64,000 nt of DNA from Pseudomonas bananamidigenes (GCF_001679645.1 NZ_LRUN01000030.1:1-64000); one strand, 5' to 3'; counted from the first letter of the stretch, positions 32,462-43,215 are shown. The notes: generated by a model from the sequence alone, not told the origin. Made by a program: numbers and translations.

Positions 32462-34270
32462 TCAATCCGCCAGGCCCATCACTCGCTGATAGAAACGCCA
32501 CTCCTGCTCCAGCGCGTGGGCCTGGTTCGCGGCCCGGCGAAAGCCGTGGCGTTCGTCGGCGTAATAATGCGCTTCGACCTCAATGCCGTTGTGCTCCAGG
32601 GCCGCGACCATGTCGCGGGTCTGTTGCGGCACCACGACAGCGTCCAGTTCACCCTGAAAGAAAATCACCGGCACGCGAATGTTGTTGGCATGCGATAACG
32701 GCGTGCGCGCGGCGTAACGGTCGGCGTCTTTCTCCGGATCGCCGATCAGCCAGTCCAGGTAGTCGCCTTCGAACTTGTGTGTCGCCCGACCCAGAGCCAC
32801 CGGATCGCTGACGCCATACAGGCTGGCGCCGGCACGAAACACCTGATGGAACGCCAGGGCGCACAGCGTCGTGTAGCCACCGGCACTGCCGCCTCGGATG
32901 AATGCACGCTCGCCGTCGATCATGCCGCGATCATTAAGGTAAGCCACCACTGCGCAGGCATCCTCGACATCCACCGCGCCCCAGCTCAGATGCAGCGCTT
33001 GTCGATACTCCCGGCCATAACCGCTGCTGCCCCGGTAGTTGAGATCCGCAACAGCGAAGCCGCGCTGCGTCCAGTACTGGATACGCGGGTCGAGCATCGG
33101 GTAGCAGGCCGATGTCGGACCACCGTGGATGAACACCACCAGCGGTGGTTTCGCTTCGCCACTCGTGGTCGGGTAGAAGAAACCGTGCGCTTCACCTGAA
33201 CCGCTCGGATAGCAAAGGGTTTGCGGGCGGCTGATGCACTCGGCGGGCAGCGGTGCAATGCCGCCGGCCAGCAATTTCACTTCACGCGACTTGCGATCAA
33301 TGGCGATCACGGCTGAAGGGCTGATCGGTGAGGCGGCGATGCAGTAAATGAACTGATCATCGACAGCCAGATGACGGAAGCGGCTGTAGTCGCCAGTGAA
33401 GTCTTCACCGTTGAGCGCCAGACGACCAAAACCGCCTTCGCTCCAACTCGCCAAGAATCCTTCATCGGTGGGCAGCCACGTACATCCGCCGAGTTGCCAC
33501 GGCGCTGGTGCATGATCGGCTGTAACACAGGGCAGCAGTTGCAAACCGTCTGCAGACTCGACCCACGGTTCCCAATATCCGCCACGGTCGGTCAGGCAGC
33601 CCAGTCGGCCATTGGTATCGAAGCGAGGTTGCTGGATCGACTCTTCGAGTGTTTCACCGGCCACGCAGCGCGGGGCGGAAAAACCATCTTCCGAGCGTTC
33701 GGCGAGCATGAGCCGTGTAGATGTCCACGGCTGATGTGGACGGCTCCATTCGATCCACGCCAGGCGTCGTCCATCCTGGCTGATGATTGGCGACGCGTAA
33801 AAATCCGCGCCTTCAACCAGCCTATGGCGTTCGCCACTCGCCAGATTAATAGCCACCAGCCGATGCCGATCACCGTTCTCTTCAACAGCCAGCACCTGCC
33901 CGTTGGCAAAATGCAGATCACCATATCGGCATTCCCCGGACGTCAATGCCACGGGTTCGCCGTCCAGCGTCTGTCGGTACAACTGCTGATCCGCCTCGTT
34001 GACGAAAACCACTCCATCAGGCGTCAGACAAAACGCCCCGCCGCCATATTCGTACACCCGGCTGCGCACGCTGAAACCCGCAGGCGTCAGGCACTTCGCC
34101 ACGCCGTCGCGCCAGTGCCAGACCCGGCACGCGGCATCGGCGGGACGGTATTCATTCCAGAACAAACCATTGGTGCCGAGCTGCAATTCGGCGAAATCCA
34201 CACCGGCGGTAACGGCGGCAGTGGCGCTGAAAGGCTCAGCCTTTGGCGATGAGTCGCGAGTTTCGTTCAT
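32462..34270 (-). CDS. S9 family peptidase of the PQQ cluster (PqqM-like)
   Basis: A 602-residue prolyl-oligopeptidase-family hydrolase. The first 340 residues are a beta-propeller. The C-terminal alpha/beta-hydrolase domain carries the nucleophile in GGSAGGYTT (about 459-467), the acid near GELDAVV (about 543-549) and the His in DERHGFRR (about 576-583). It overlaps pqqE and ends the operon. The position agrees with the peptidase gene called pqqM in other fluorescent pseudomonads, but its part in PQQ synthesis is unproven; degrading leftover PqqA peptide is a reasonable guess. Confidence 0.88.
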   Translation of the reverse strand: MNETRDSSPKAEPFSATAAVTAGVDFAELQLGTNGLFWNEYRPADAACRVWHWRDGVAKCLTPAGFSVRSRVYEYGGGAFCLTPDGVVFVNEADQQLYRQTLDGEPVALTSGECRYGDLHFANGQVLAVEENGDRHRLVAINLASGERHRLVEGADFYASPIISQDGRRLAWIEWSRPHQPWTSTRLMLAERSEDGFSAPRCVAGETLEESIQQPRFDTNGRLGCLTDRGGYWEPWVESADGLQLLPCVTADHAPAPWQLGGCTWLPTDEGFLASWSEGGFGRLALNGEDFTGDYSRFRHLAVDDQFIYCIAASPISPSAVIAIDRKSREVKLLAGGIAPLPAECISRPQTLCYPSGSGEAHGFFYPTTSGEAKPPLVVFIHGGPTSACYPMLDPRIQYWTQRGFAVADLNYRGSSGYGREYRQALHLSWGAVDVEDACAVVAYLNDRGMIDGERAFIRGGSAGGYTTLCALAFHQVFRAGASLYGVSDPVALGRATHKFEGDYLDWLIGDPEKDADRYAARTPLSHANNIRVPVIFFQGELDAVVVPQQTRDMVAALEHNGIEVEAHYYADERHGFRRAANQAHALEQEWRFYQRVMGLAD

Positions 34271-35387
34271 TGCGAAAGGCCAGTTGTTCGATGGTCTGGG
34301 AGGCGTGCTCGGCTTCTTCGCGGGCCTTTAGGATCACGCCGTGATGTTCGGATTTGCTGCACACCGGGTCGGCATTGCTGGCATCGCCGGTGAGCATGAA
34401 GGCCTGGCAGCGGCAGCCGCCGAAATCCTGTTCCTTTTCATCGCAGGAACGGCACGGCTCGGGCATCCAGTCATAACCGCGAAAGCGGTTGAAGCCGAAC
34501 GAGTCGTACCAGATGTGCTGCATGCTGTGGTCGCGCACATTGGGAAATTGTACCGGCAGCTGTCGGGCGCCGTGACAGGGCAGGGCGGTGCCGTCTGGCG
34601 TGACCGTCAGAAACAGGCTGCCCCAGCCATTCATGCAGGCTTTCGGGCGCTCTTCGTAATAGTCGGGGGTGACGAAAATCAGTTTGCACGGATGCCCTTC
34701 GGCTTCCAGCTTGGCGCGGTATTCGTTGGTGATGCGTTCGGCGCGGACCAGTTGTTCCTTGGTTGGCAACAGGCCGACACGATTGAGCTGCGCCCAGCCA
34801 TAGAACTGGCAGGTGGCGAGTTCTACGAAGTCGGCCTCCAGCGCAATGCACATCTCGATGATGCGGTCGATCTTGTCAATGTTGTGCCGATGGGTGACGA
34901 AGTTCAGCACCATCGGATAGCCGTGTGCCTTTACGGCGCGAGCCATTTCCAGTTTCTGCGCGAAGGCTTTTTTCGAGCCGGCGAGCAGGTTGTTCACTTG
35001 CTCGTCGCTGGCCTGGAAACTGATCTGGATGTGGTCGAGACCGGCCTTCTTGAAGTCGCTGATCTTCTGTTCGGTCAGGCCGATGCCGGAAGTGATCAGG
35101 TTGGTGTAAAAGCCCAGCTGACGCGCTTCACGGATCAGATCGGCGAGGTCCTGGCGCACCAGCGGTTCACCCCCGGAAAAGCCCAGTTGTGCCGCACCCA
35201 TCTCCCGGGCTTCGCGGAACACCTTGATCCACTGCTCGGTGCTCAGCTCTTTGCCCTGCTCGGCGAAGTCCAGTGGATTGGAACAATACGGGCATTGCAG
35301 CGGGCAGCGGTAGGTCAGCTCGGCGAGCAGCCACAGCGGCAGGCCGATTTCCGGTTTGGCCGGTACTTGCGCCGATGACTCAGGCAA
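34236..35387 (-). CDS. pqqE: PQQ synthesis radical-SAM enzyme
   Basis: Joins the glutamate and tyrosine side chains of PqqA by a new C-C bond, the first committed step of pyrroloquinoline quinone synthesis. The SAM-cluster motif is CPLQCPYC (Cx3Cx2C). [12 protein letters not shown] follows, and the C-terminal SPASM Cys residues include [18 protein letters not shown]. With a TTG start overlapping the pqqD stop by eight bases the protein has 383 residues, the usual size. A longer frame with an ATG near 35438 would overlap pqqD far more and is less likely. Confidence 0.95.
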   Translation of the reverse strand: MPESSAQVPAKPEIGLPLWLLAELTYRCPLQCPYCSNPLDFAEQGKELSTEQWIKVFREAREMGAAQLGFSGGEPLVRQDLADLIREARQLGFYTNLITSGIGLTEQKISDFKKAGLDHIQISFQASDEQVNNLLAGSKKAFAQKLEMARAVKAHGYPMVLNFVTHRHNIDKIDRIIEMCIALEADFVELATCQFYGWAQLNRVGLLPTKEQLVRAERITNEYRAKLEAEGHPCKLIFVTPDYYEERPKACMNGWGSLFLTVTPDGTALPCHGARQLPVQFPNVRDHSMQHIWYDSFGFNRFRGYDWMPEPCRSCDEKEQDFGGCRCQAFMLTGDASNADPVCSKSEHHGVILKAREEAEHASQTIEQLAFRNERNSRLIAKG

Positions 35388-35655
35388 GTTCGATCCAGTG
35401 CTGCGCACGGGCAACCTCCATGAATTGCTCGATGTCATCACCGAGCTCGGGCACGCCGGGGAACTGTCTGTCGAGTTCGGCGATGATCGCCGCAACATCC
35501 CGTTCACCGTCGATCAGGCCGCCGATCAGCGCGGCACTTTCGTTGAGTTTGATCATGCCTTCCGGGTACAGCAGCACGTGGCCTTTCTGGGCCGGTTCGT
35601 ACTGGAAGCGGTAGCCGGGGCGCCAGCTCGGGGTCTTGCTGCGGTCGAAACTCAT
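35380..35655 (-). CDS. pqqD: PqqA-binding chaperone
   Basis: A 91-residue peptide-binding protein that presents PqqA to the radical enzyme PqqE. It has the PqqD/RRE fold: [35 protein letters not shown] (about 10-44) and [19 protein letters not shown] (about 49-67). It overlaps pqqC by four bases at its start and pqqE by eight at its end. Confidence 0.95.
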   Translation of the reverse strand: MSFDRSKTPSWRPGYRFQYEPAQKGHVLLYPEGMIKLNESAALIGGLIDGERDVAAIIAELDRQFPGVPELGDDIEQFMEVARAQHWIELA

Positions 35656-36404
35656 AAGGCGATTCCTTTATGCCAGACCCGTTGATCGGTGACGCTGTGA
35701 TACGGCGGGCGGTTCAGTTCGTAAGCCATGCTCATGGCGTCGAGCATGCTCCAAAGGATGTCCAGTTTGAACTGGAGAATTTCCAGCATGCGCTCCTGGC
35801 CTTCGCGGGTCTTGTAGTGTTCGAGCGTGATCGCCAGACCATGCTCGACATCACGCCGCGCCTGACCGAGACGGGTTCGGAAGTACTCGTAACCGGCCGG
35901 GTCGATCCAGGGGTAATGCTGCGGCCAGCTGTCGAGGCGCGACTGGTGGATCTGTGGCGCGAACAGTTCGGTCAGCGAGCTGCTGGCGGCTTCCTGCCAA
36001 CTGGCGCGGCGGGCGAAGTTGACGTAGGCGTCCACGGCGAAACGCACGCCGGGCAGTACCAGTTCCTGGGAGCGCAATTGATCCGGATCGAGACCGACGG
36101 CCTGGCCAAGACGCAGCCAGGCCTCGATGCCGCCGTCTTCGCCGGGGGCGCCGTCGTGGTCGAGCAGGCGCTGGATCCACTCGCGGCGGATCTCGCGATC
36201 CGGGCAGTTGGCCAGGATCGCGGCATCTTTCAGGGGAATGTTCACCTGGTAGTAGAAGCGGTTGGCAACCCAGCCCTGAATCTGCTCGCGGGTCGCCCGG
36301 CCTTCATACATCGCCACGTGATACGGGTGATGGATGTGATAGTAGGCGCCCTTGGCGCGCAGGGCCGCTTCGAATTCGGCGGGGGACAGCGGGGTATCGG
36401 TCAT
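35652..36404 (-). CDS. pqqC: pyrroloquinoline-quinone synthase
   Basis: A cofactorless oxidase of 250 residues that performs the final eight-electron oxidation and ring closure to PQQ. Its helical-bundle signature includes [32 protein letters not shown] (about 22-53, with active-site His and Arg residues) and [26 protein letters not shown]. The start is the ATG giving MTDTPLSPA, six codons inside the longest frame. Confidence 0.97.
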   Translation of the reverse strand: MTDTPLSPAEFEAALRAKGAYYHIHHPYHVAMYEGRATREQIQGWVANRFYYQVNIPLKDAAILANCPDREIRREWIQRLLDHDGAPGEDGGIEAWLRLGQAVGLDPDQLRSQELVLPGVRFAVDAYVNFARRASWQEAASSSLTELFAPQIHQSRLDSWPQHYPWIDPAGYEYFRTRLGQARRDVEHGLAITLEHYKTREGQERMLEILQFKLDILWSMLDAMSMAYELNRPPYHSVTDQRVWHKGIAL

Positions 36405-36425
36405 TGCGGTTCTCCGGGCCATTCG

Positions 36426-37337
36426 TTACAGGACGATGCTCATGCCGTCATACGCCACTTCTACATTGCGCCGAACCAGTTCTGCGCGCTCCGGCGAGTC
36501 TTCGTCGAGAATCGGGTTGGTGTTGTTGATGTGGATAAGCACCTTGCGCTGCTCGGGAAGCTGTTCCAGCACTTCGAGCATGCCGCCGGGGCCGTTCTGG
36601 GCCAGGTGGCCCATTTCGCGACCGGTGCGGGTGCCGACGCCACGGCGCTGCATTTCATCGTCGTCCCACAGCGTACCGTCCACCAGCACGCAGTCGTTGC
36701 CGGCCATGATGTCCAGCAGCGGTGCGTCGACCTTGCCCAGGCCCGGGGCATAGAACAGTTTGCCGCCGGTGCCGAGGTCTTCGACGATCAGACCGATGTT
36801 GTCGCCCGGATGCGGATCGAAGCGGTGCGGCGAGTAGGGTGGAGCGGCGCTGCGCAACGGCAGCGGGGTGAAGCGCAGGTTCGGGCAGGCGGCGACGGTG
36901 AAGCTCTGGTCGAGTTCGATGCGGTTCCAGTCCAGCCCGCCGTTCCAGTGCTTGAGCATGGTGAACAACGGGAAGCCGGTGCTCAGGTCTTCGTGGACCA
37001 TGTCCGTGCACCAGACCTGATGCGGGCAGCCTTCGCGCAGACTGAGCAGGCCGGTGGTGTGGTCGATCTGACTGTCCATCAGGATGATTGCACTGATGCC
37101 GCTATCACGCAGGGCCCGACCCGGCTGCATCGGGGCGAAGCTCTGGAGCTGCGCGCGGATGTCCGGCGAGGCGTTGCACAGCACCCAGTTCACGCCGTCA
37201 TCGGAAATGGCGATGGACGATTGGGTGCGGGCCTTGGCATTCAGGCTGCCGTCGCGAAAACCGGCGCAATTGACGCAGTTGCAGTTCCACTGCGGAAAAC
37301 CGCCACCGGCGGCCGAACCCAGAATCTGGACGAACAT
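36426..37337 (-). CDS. pqqB: PQQ biosynthesis metallo-hydrolase-like protein
   Basis: A metallo-beta-lactamase-fold protein of 303 residues that hydroxylates the diamino-acid intermediate in PQQ synthesis. Blocks are [24 protein letters not shown] (about 1-24) and [17 protein letters not shown] (about 86-102), the altered metal-binding motif of PqqB, in which DHTTG takes the place of the HxHxDH motif of true lactamases. Confidence 0.96.
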   Translation of the reverse strand: MFVQILGSAAGGGFPQWNCNCVNCAGFRDGSLNAKARTQSSIAISDDGVNWVLCNASPDIRAQLQSFAPMQPGRALRDSGISAIILMDSQIDHTTGLLSLREGCPHQVWCTDMVHEDLSTGFPLFTMLKHWNGGLDWNRIELDQSFTVAACPNLRFTPLPLRSAAPPYSPHRFDPHPGDNIGLIVEDLGTGGKLFYAPGLGKVDAPLLDIMAGNDCVLVDGTLWDDDEMQRRGVGTRTGREMGHLAQNGPGGMLEVLEQLPEQRKVLIHINNTNPILDEDSPERAELVRRNVEVAYDGMSIVL

Positions 37338-37368
37338 GAACGCTCCATCATTTCAACGCTGAAAATAA

Positions 37369-37394
37369 AACGCCCCGGCGAGCCGAGGCGTTGC
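37369..37394 (-). promoter_or_regulatory. hairpin between pqqA and pqqB
   Basis: On the minus strand AACGCC-T-CGGC and GCCG-G-GGCGTT pair with one mismatch, followed by TTTATTTT. An attenuating terminator here would explain the high ratio of pqqA to pqqB message known in other bacteria. Confidence 0.75.
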
Positions 37395-37418
37395 ACTGCA
37401 ATTCTGACGAGGCAGAAC

Positions 37419-37493
37419 TCAGCGGCTGGCGAAGTACATGGTGACTTCGAAGCCGATGCGCAGGTCGGTGTAAGCAGGTTTGGTCCAGGCCAT
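37419..37493 (-). CDS. pqqA: PQQ precursor peptide
   Basis: The 24-residue ribosomal peptide from which PQQ is made. It reads [20 protein letters not shown] with a FASR tail. Glu16 and Tyr20, in the conserved E-x3-Y spacing, supply the cofactor atoms. It has a strong ribosome site (AGGAG, seven bases upstream) and is too short for most gene finders. Confidence 0.98.
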   Translation of the reverse strand: MAWTKPAYTDLRIGFEVTMYFASR

Positions 37494-37520
37494 CGGGTGA
37501 CTCCTTCTTCGGGTGGGTGA

Positions 37521-37532
37521 GATAGCGCTATC
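37521..37532. promoter_or_regulatory. palindrome GATAGCGCTATC in the pqqA leader
   Basis: A perfect 12-base palindrome 28 bases before pqqA. The gap from pqqF to pqqA must hold the pqqA promoter. The palindrome could be an operator or an mRNA stem; no regulator is known to me. Confidence 0.35.
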
Positions 37533-37652
37533 CATAGGTATAGTCCACGGCAGCGTCGAGATGTTCCAAATAGTTAGGTTGCTATGTTACTCAAAATTTC
37601 AAAGGTATTGCCCGTGAATCTTTGAGAAAGCTCCTTGCAGCCTTGGTAATGA

Positions 37653-40085
37653 TCATTTTGCAGCTTTCCATGGCGCGCCTGGCGCTGGGTCATTGGACAG
37701 GCCGTGCCAGCCGCCTTCGGCGCAGATAAGGCGTTGTGCGGCGGCCTGCAATGCCGGGCGATCCAGTTGAGTGATGGCGCTGCGCAATTGCAGCAGATAA
37801 TCCGACGAGTGGCCGCAGAGACGGGCCTGCCACAGAAGCTCGGCCGCCTCTTTGCCAGACAGGGCGGTTTCATCGAACTGATCGGCAAGCGTCTGGCGTT
37901 GCTGGGTGAGGCTGGCGTCATCGAGTTGTTCGATCCGGGCTGGCAGGTCATCGAGGAACTGCTGAATGTGCTCGAGCAATTGCGCGGCGCTGGTCGTTGG
38001 CGATTGCACACCGAACAGCATTGCGCTTTGGCCATGGATCTGGCGCAACCCGCTGAAAACCGCATAACCCAATTGCAGCTCGACTCGCAGGCGTTGGTAG
38101 AACTGCGTTTGGCACAGGTGTGCGAGCAGGCGGCACGCGGCTTCTTCAGCGACTTCCTGGCTGGCGGTAGGGCAAAACAGTAGCAAGGCGTGTTCGTTGG
38201 ACGCACTTTCGATCCGGTGCCACAGGTAACCGGCGTTGATTGCCGACGGTGCGGGTAATTGGTTGTCCGGTGCGCCGGGGATGCGACTCAGCACCAGGCC
38301 CATGGCGGATTGGGTTTGTGGGTTGAGGCCCAATGCCAAGCCATCCCAGCGGGAAGTTGTCCACAGGTGCGCGGCGTCATCGGATTCGCTCATTGCTGGC
38401 AGGCAGTGCTGGGGCAATTCCTTGAGCAATTGGCGGATCGGTATCAGCGCAGGTTGCAGCTCGCCTTTCGCGGAGTCGACGCCCGCTTGTGTCAAAGATT
38501 TCAGCGCATGTTCCAGCACAGCGGGCAGCGTGTCCTGCAGACCGGTCACTTTCAGCAGCCACTGATTGCCCGTCGCGCAGAACGACAACTCGACCCCGGC
38601 CTGACGTGCATCATCAGACACTTCCCGCAGACTGCGCTGCAGTTTCGACTGCAGCTCGGCGGTGGCCGCTGCTTCCGTTTGCCAGCGCACGTACACCGCG
38701 CCTTCGCCATTGTTGTCCGGCAGCGCCTGACTGAATTGCATCGGCGAGCGCTCACGGCGACTGCGCGAGCGATCCTGAGCAAACGTGCGCAGGCCACGGT
38801 GAGCGCTGGTCTGGCCACGGATCAGGCCGGCGTTGGCCAGCGCTTCGGCCGTGCGCAGGAATGGATTGGGGGCAGGCAGATGCCAGTGGCGGCTGAAGTT
38901 ATCCACAGTGCCGATTTTGCCGAGAATCCCTTTGAGCGCGGCTACGGCTGAATCGGACAGGCCGCATTCGAGTTGCTCGCTGTCGAGCTGCGCCAGTTGC
39001 AGTGCGCCGCTGACTTGCTGTCGGCGTAGATGCAGTGCCGAATATTCCTCACGCAATGTCGACCAGTCCCGCTGCGCGGCGAAGAAGCTCAACCAGTCCA
39101 GGGATTGCTCGCGAATGAGGTCGAAAGAACCGGCAACTGCGGTGAACTGAAGATGCAGCAATGCTTGCCCGGCGAACTGGTACTGCACGCAGCCGTGCAA
39201 GTTGTCTGCAAGCCCTTGCTGCCGCAGATGAGCGAGCAATCCGCCGGGCTTGGCACTGTTCAGCCAGTGGCAGAGGAACGCCAGCGCTTCGGCGGACGAT
39301 GCCGGCAAGTCTTCCAATGCAAACAGCAGATTGCCGCGCCGCTCGCCGACCTGTTGATAAGTTGCCTGTGGAGTGTCCATCAAACGAACGGGGGTTGCCT
39401 GTCCGGTTTTATCCCCAGGTGCCAACGTGGCGGCGAACTGCTCGGCCAGGGCTCTCAGCTCTTCGATGCTCTGCGGTCCGGCCAGGCTCAGGATCATCTG
39501 TCCCGTGCGGTAAAACCGGTGATGGAAGTCTTTCAACGCCTGCTGAAACTCCGCTCGCTCTACCGGCAGGCTGTCGCGGTTTCCGGCATGAAAGCCACGC
39601 AACGGATGCGCTGCTGACAAGCCTTCGAACAGTGCTTCTTTCTGTTGTGCGGCAGCGTCCTGGGACCATGCGATGAACTCCGCCTGCAACACTTCCCGTT
39701 CCCGCAACTGTTCCTCCGTGTTCAGGCGAGGACGAGTGAGCATGTCTGACAGGCGCTCCAGCCCACCGCTGAAAGATGCTGGCGGCAGCTCAAAAAAGAA
39801 ATCGGTGGTGCGCTCGCGAGTGCTGGCATTCACCTGGCCGCCATGCGATTGCACGTAAGCCATCAATCCTTGGCCGGCAGGAAAACGCTCGGTGCCGAGA
39901 AACAGCAAATGCTCGAGGAAATGCGCCAGCCCCGGCCACGCCAATGGCACGTCATGGCTGCCGGCCGCCACCCGCAGCGCAGCGGCGCTGCGCTTCAGGC
40001 CGGGCACGTGACGCAGGGTCACGCGCAAGCCGTTGGTCAGGGTTTCAGTGTGGGGGCGGGGGTGAGTCGGCGCAGGCATGGGCAC
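37653..40085 (-). CDS. pqqF: PQQ-cluster M16 zinc protease
   Basis: An 810-residue insulinase-family protease that trims modified PqqA with PqqG-like partners. The inverted zinc motif is HFLEHLLF (HxxEH, about 56-63). Further family patterns are SHGGQVNASTRERTTDFFFEL (about 85-105), and the C-terminal half has lost its metal site, as is normal. It is transcribed ahead of pqqA, giving the pqqF-A-B-C-D-E order of fluorescent pseudomonads. Confidence 0.93.
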   Translation of the reverse strand: MPMPAPTHPRPHTETLTNGLRVTLRHVPGLKRSAAALRVAAGSHDVPLAWPGLAHFLEHLLFLGTERFPAGQGLMAYVQSHGGQVNASTRERTTDFFFELPPASFSGGLERLSDMLTRPRLNTEEQLREREVLQAEFIAWSQDAAAQQKEALFEGLSAAHPLRGFHAGNRDSLPVERAEFQQALKDFHHRFYRTGQMILSLAGPQSIEELRALAEQFAATLAPGDKTGQATPVRLMDTPQATYQQVGERRGNLLFALEDLPASSAEALAFLCHWLNSAKPGGLLAHLRQQGLADNLHGCVQYQFAGQALLHLQFTAVAGSFDLIREQSLDWLSFFAAQRDWSTLREEYSALHLRRQQVSGALQLAQLDSEQLECGLSDSAVAALKGILGKIGTVDNFSRHWHLPAPNPFLRTAEALANAGLIRGQTSAHRGLRTFAQDRSRSRRERSPMQFSQALPDNNGEGAVYVRWQTEAAATAELQSKLQRSLREVSDDARQAGVELSFCATGNQWLLKVTGLQDTLPAVLEHALKSLTQAGVDSAKGELQPALIPIRQLLKELPQHCLPAMSESDDAAHLWTTSRWDGLALGLNPQTQSAMGLVLSRIPGAPDNQLPAPSAINAGYLWHRIESASNEHALLLFCPTASQEVAEEAACRLLAHLCQTQFYQRLRVELQLGYAVFSGLRQIHGQSAMLFGVQSPTTSAAQLLEHIQQFLDDLPARIEQLDDASLTQQRQTLADQFDETALSGKEAAELLWQARLCGHSSDYLLQLRSAITQLDRPALQAAAQRLICAEGGWHGLSNDPAPGAPWKAAK

Positions 40086-40117
40086 TTCCAGGACGGTGAG
40101 GTGCCCATGCTAGCGGA

Positions 40118-40912
40118 TTAGCGCTTGTTGAGCGCGTCGTAAAGTTCGGGACGGCGGTCGTTGAAGTAGCGGTTGGCATTGCGTGAATCGACCATCAACT
40201 GGCGATCCAGCTCACCGACGATCAAGGCTTCGTCCAGTCCGGCCTGAGCGATACGACTGCCATCCGGCGCGGCTATGCTGCTTTGCCCGCAATAATGGAT
40301 GTCGCCCTCCTGGCCGCAATAGTTGGCGTAAGCCACGTAGCACTGGTTTTCGAAGGCGCGGGATCGCACCGAGACGTCGGCAATGAAATCGAAAGGAATC
40401 ATGTTCGCCGTCGGCACCAGAATCAGCTCGGCGCCTTCGAGGGCCAGGCGCCGCGCGTTTTCCGGGAACTCCAGGTCGTAGCAAATCAGGAAGCCGAGCT
40501 TCCAGCCGTTGAGCTCGACGATGGGAAACTCGCCATCGCCGGGGCTGAACATCGAACGGTCCAGATCGCCGAACAGATGCGTCTTTCGGTAATTGCACAA
40601 GCGTTCGCCGTTCGAATCGATCAGCTGTACGGCGTTGTAGATCTGCCCTTCGGCAGTGCGCTCGGGGTAGCCGTAAAGGATCGCCAGCCCGGCCGCCTTG
40701 GCGATCCGTCCGACTTGCTGAGCCCACTCACCGTTGTAGACCTCGGCCAATGTGGCGACCGCTTCCTTGCCGATGTTGTAGCCGGTCAGAAACATCTCCG
40801 GTACCACCAGCAGGTCGGCGCCTTTGGCCTCCATCGCCAGTTGATGCAGGCGCTGGAGGTTGGCGGGCGGCTCCAGTGGCAGCGGTGGGCATTGGTAAAG
40901 GGCTACGCGCAT
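40118..40912 (-). CDS. davA: 5-aminovaleramide amidohydrolase
   Basis: A nitrilase-superfamily amidase of 264 residues, the second enzyme of the lysine-to-5-aminovalerate route. The triad is visible: Glu in VVPEMFLTG (about 36-44), Lys in NYRKTHLFGD (about 107-116) and Cys in GFLICYDLEFPE (about 137-148). It follows davB by 12 bases in one operon, which supports the assignment. Alone, the sequence would fit other aliphatic amidases. Confidence 0.88.
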   Translation of the reverse strand: MRVALYQCPPLPLEPPANLQRLHQLAMEAKGADLLVVPEMFLTGYNIGKEAVATLAEVYNGEWAQQVGRIAKAAGLAILYGYPERTAEGQIYNAVQLIDSNGERLCNYRKTHLFGDLDRSMFSPGDGEFPIVELNGWKLGFLICYDLEFPENARRLALEGAELILVPTANMIPFDFIADVSVRSRAFENQCYVAYANYCGQEGDIHYCGQSSIAAPDGSRIAQAGLDEALIVGELDRQLMVDSRNANRYFNDRRPELYDALNKR

Positions 40913-40924
40913 CGGGGATTCCTC

Positions 40925-42607
40925 TTATTCAGGCAGGGCGATCGGGCCGATGTCGTTGAACACATCACCCGGGCCGGGGTTCTCTTTATGAGTGGACCCG
41001 CCGAAGTGCTTCATGATTCCCCATACTGCGTTGAGCGAGGTCTGTACCGCGCCTTCGACCCAGGCCGGCGTCCACGACACGTCGTCGCCGGCGATGAAAA
41101 TCCCGCGCTGCTCCGGCGGCATGTCGTCCTGCATGAAGTGTGCGTACATGCGCTGGTTGTAGCGGTAATGGCCGGGCAGGGCACCTTTGAATGCACCGAG
41201 GAAATGCGGATCCGCTTCCCAGGATACGGTGATCGGATCGCCGATGATTCGCGCGGCGATGTCGACTTTCGGGTAGATCTTCTTCAACGCATCCAGCGCC
41301 AGTTTCACGCGTTTTTCCACCGGGTGCGGGAGCATTTTCAGTGCATCGCTCATCCACGAATACGACAGGCAGATCACGCCCGGCTTGTCGTCGCCGTTGT
41401 CGAACAGGTAAGTGCCGCGGGTCAGGCGATCGGTAAGGGTCATGCTCATCAGGTCGCGACCGGTTTCCGGATCCTTGTCCTTCCAGAACGGACGGTCGAC
41501 CATCACGAAAGTCTTCGACGATTGCATGTAGCGCGTGCGATCCAGCGCCATCCACATTTTCTGCGAGAACAGGGTTTCGTCGCATTCGATCTGGGTGGTC
41601 AGCAGCCAGCTCTGGCAGGTGGTCAGTACGGCGGCGTATTCGCGGGTGTCGCCGTTGTTGTCGGTGACTGCGAAACGTCCGCCAGGCGCGTGGGCGATTT
41701 TCTTTACCCCGGAGCGCGGCGCACCGTGGTGCAAGGATTTCAGGCTGGTGCCTTGCGGCCAGTGAACGCAGCGTTCCGGCGCATGACGCCAGATGCCCTG
41801 CGGCACTTGCTCCACACCGCCGACCACCAGGTGCTGGTGATCGTCGCAGTTGGTCATCACCACGCGGAAGATTTCCAGCATCGAGTTGGGGAAGTCCGAG
41901 TCCCAACCGCCGGTCCCGAAACCGACCTGACCGAACACTTCGCGGTGATGGAACGACAGTTTGGCGAAGGCTTTCGACGTGGCGACGAAGTCGTAGAAGG
42001 TGCGGTCGTCCCATAGCGGCACCAGGGTGTTCCACAGTTCCTTGAGTCGTGGCACATCGCGGTCGCGGATGGCTTGTTGGATATCGGCGAACTGCGAGCC
42101 CGCCTCGAGGGCGTCGGCCCAGGCGTCAGCCACTTCCTGGAACAGTGCGGGAAGATCCTTCAGGCTCCGTGCGTAATGGGTTTTGCCTTCCAGGTCGATC
42201 ACGGTGCTGCCGGAAGCCGGGGTCAGCGGGTTGGGGAAGGGCCTGGTTTCCAGACCGAGTTTGTCGACGTAGTGATAAAACGCGGTGGAAGACACCGGGA
42301 AACGCATGCCGCCAAGCTCGGCGACGATGCCGTCGGTGCCGTTGAAGGCCTGCGAGCGCAAGCGGCCTCCGAGTTTCGAAGCCTCATAAACGACCGGCTT
42401 CAAACCGAGTTTCATCAACTCGTAAGCCGCCACCAGACCGGCGATGCCGGCACCGACGATAGCGACTTCGGCACCGTGGTTGTGCTCGGGGATACTGCCC
42501 AGGCCGGCTGGATGTTCGATCCAGTCGTCGAAGGCGAACGGAAAGTCCGGGCCGAAAATGGTGATCGGTTTCTTACCGTCTGCAGGATGGCGATTGTTCT
42601 TGTTCAT
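40925..42607 (-). CDS. davB: L-lysine 2-monooxygenase
   Basis: A flavoprotein of 560 residues that oxidatively decarboxylates lysine to 5-aminovaleramide. The FAD-binding Rossmann motif is VAIVGAGIAGLVAAYELMKLG (about 48-68), followed by YEASKLGGRLRS and, at the C-terminus, GIFIAGDDVSWTPAWVEGAVQTSLNAV (about 503-529). Size and order match the P. putida DavB-DavA pair. A tryptophan 2-monooxygenase would look alike but would pair with an indoleacetamide hydrolase, not a nitrilase-type amidase. Confidence 0.9.
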   Translation of the reverse strand: MNKNNRHPADGKKPITIFGPDFPFAFDDWIEHPAGLGSIPEHNHGAEVAIVGAGIAGLVAAYELMKLGLKPVVYEASKLGGRLRSQAFNGTDGIVAELGGMRFPVSSTAFYHYVDKLGLETRPFPNPLTPASGSTVIDLEGKTHYARSLKDLPALFQEVADAWADALEAGSQFADIQQAIRDRDVPRLKELWNTLVPLWDDRTFYDFVATSKAFAKLSFHHREVFGQVGFGTGGWDSDFPNSMLEIFRVVMTNCDDHQHLVVGGVEQVPQGIWRHAPERCVHWPQGTSLKSLHHGAPRSGVKKIAHAPGGRFAVTDNNGDTREYAAVLTTCQSWLLTTQIECDETLFSQKMWMALDRTRYMQSSKTFVMVDRPFWKDKDPETGRDLMSMTLTDRLTRGTYLFDNGDDKPGVICLSYSWMSDALKMLPHPVEKRVKLALDALKKIYPKVDIAARIIGDPITVSWEADPHFLGAFKGALPGHYRYNQRMYAHFMQDDMPPEQRGIFIAGDDVSWTPAWVEGAVQTSLNAVWGIMKHFGGSTHKENPGPGDVFNDIGPIALPE

Positions 42608-42753
42608 GGCTGACCTTGCTGGCGACCCGACGCTGGAGGCGCGTCTGAGTATAGGAAAAGATGCCAGCCATTTTAGGGAGCGTAGAACACGTTAATAAGA
42701 CACAAAATGTCGTCGTTTTGAACGTTAGCGCTTCAATTTGACGAACCAGTTGG

Positions 42754-43215
42754 TCAGACTGGATGCCCGCGATCGATTTTACTGCTGAGGATGATCGAGG
42801 TCGTGGTCTTGTCCACACCGTCTACGCTGCCGATCTGATCGAGTAGCTGATCCAGTTGTTCCGGTGAGTCCGTTCGCAGCCACGCCACATAATCGAATTC
42901 GCCACTCACTGCACACAATTGCTGCACCTGGGCCATCGCACTCAAGCGTCGCAATACTTCCTTGCCCGAGCGCGGTTGTACCTTGATCCCGACGTAGGCC
43001 TGCAACCCGCCATCCACCACGCGCTGACCCAGACGTACGCCATAGCCGGTGATGACTTTGGCCTTTTCCAGCCGCGCCAGTCGCGAAGTCACGGTCGTGC
43101 GGGCGATCCCCAATTGCCTGGCCAGCATTGCCACGCTTTCGCGAGCGTTGATTTGCAGGGCGGCGATCAACTGGCGGTCGATTTCATCGAGCACGGGTGG
43201 GCGGATGTCGGGCAA
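42754..43215 (-). CDS. Lrp/AsnC family regulator
   Basis: A 153-residue regulator with an N-terminal helix-turn-helix (about 10-60, LDEIDRQLIAALQINARESVAMLARQLGIARTTVTSRLARLE) and a C-terminal RAM amino-acid-binding domain (about 75-150). It lies immediately upstream of davBA and may sense lysine. I use the TTG at 43215, which has GGAG seven bases upstream; GTG at 43188 is also possible. Extending it to 43284 would run it into the tRNA, so that start is rejected. Confidence 0.9.
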   Translation of the reverse strand: MPDIRPPVLDEIDRQLIAALQINARESVAMLARQLGIARTTVTSRLARLEKAKVITGYGVRLGQRVVDGGLQAYVGIKVQPRSGKEVLRRLSAMAQVQQLCAVSGEFDYVAWLRTDSPEQLDQLLDQIGSVDGVDKTTTSIILSSKIDRGHPV

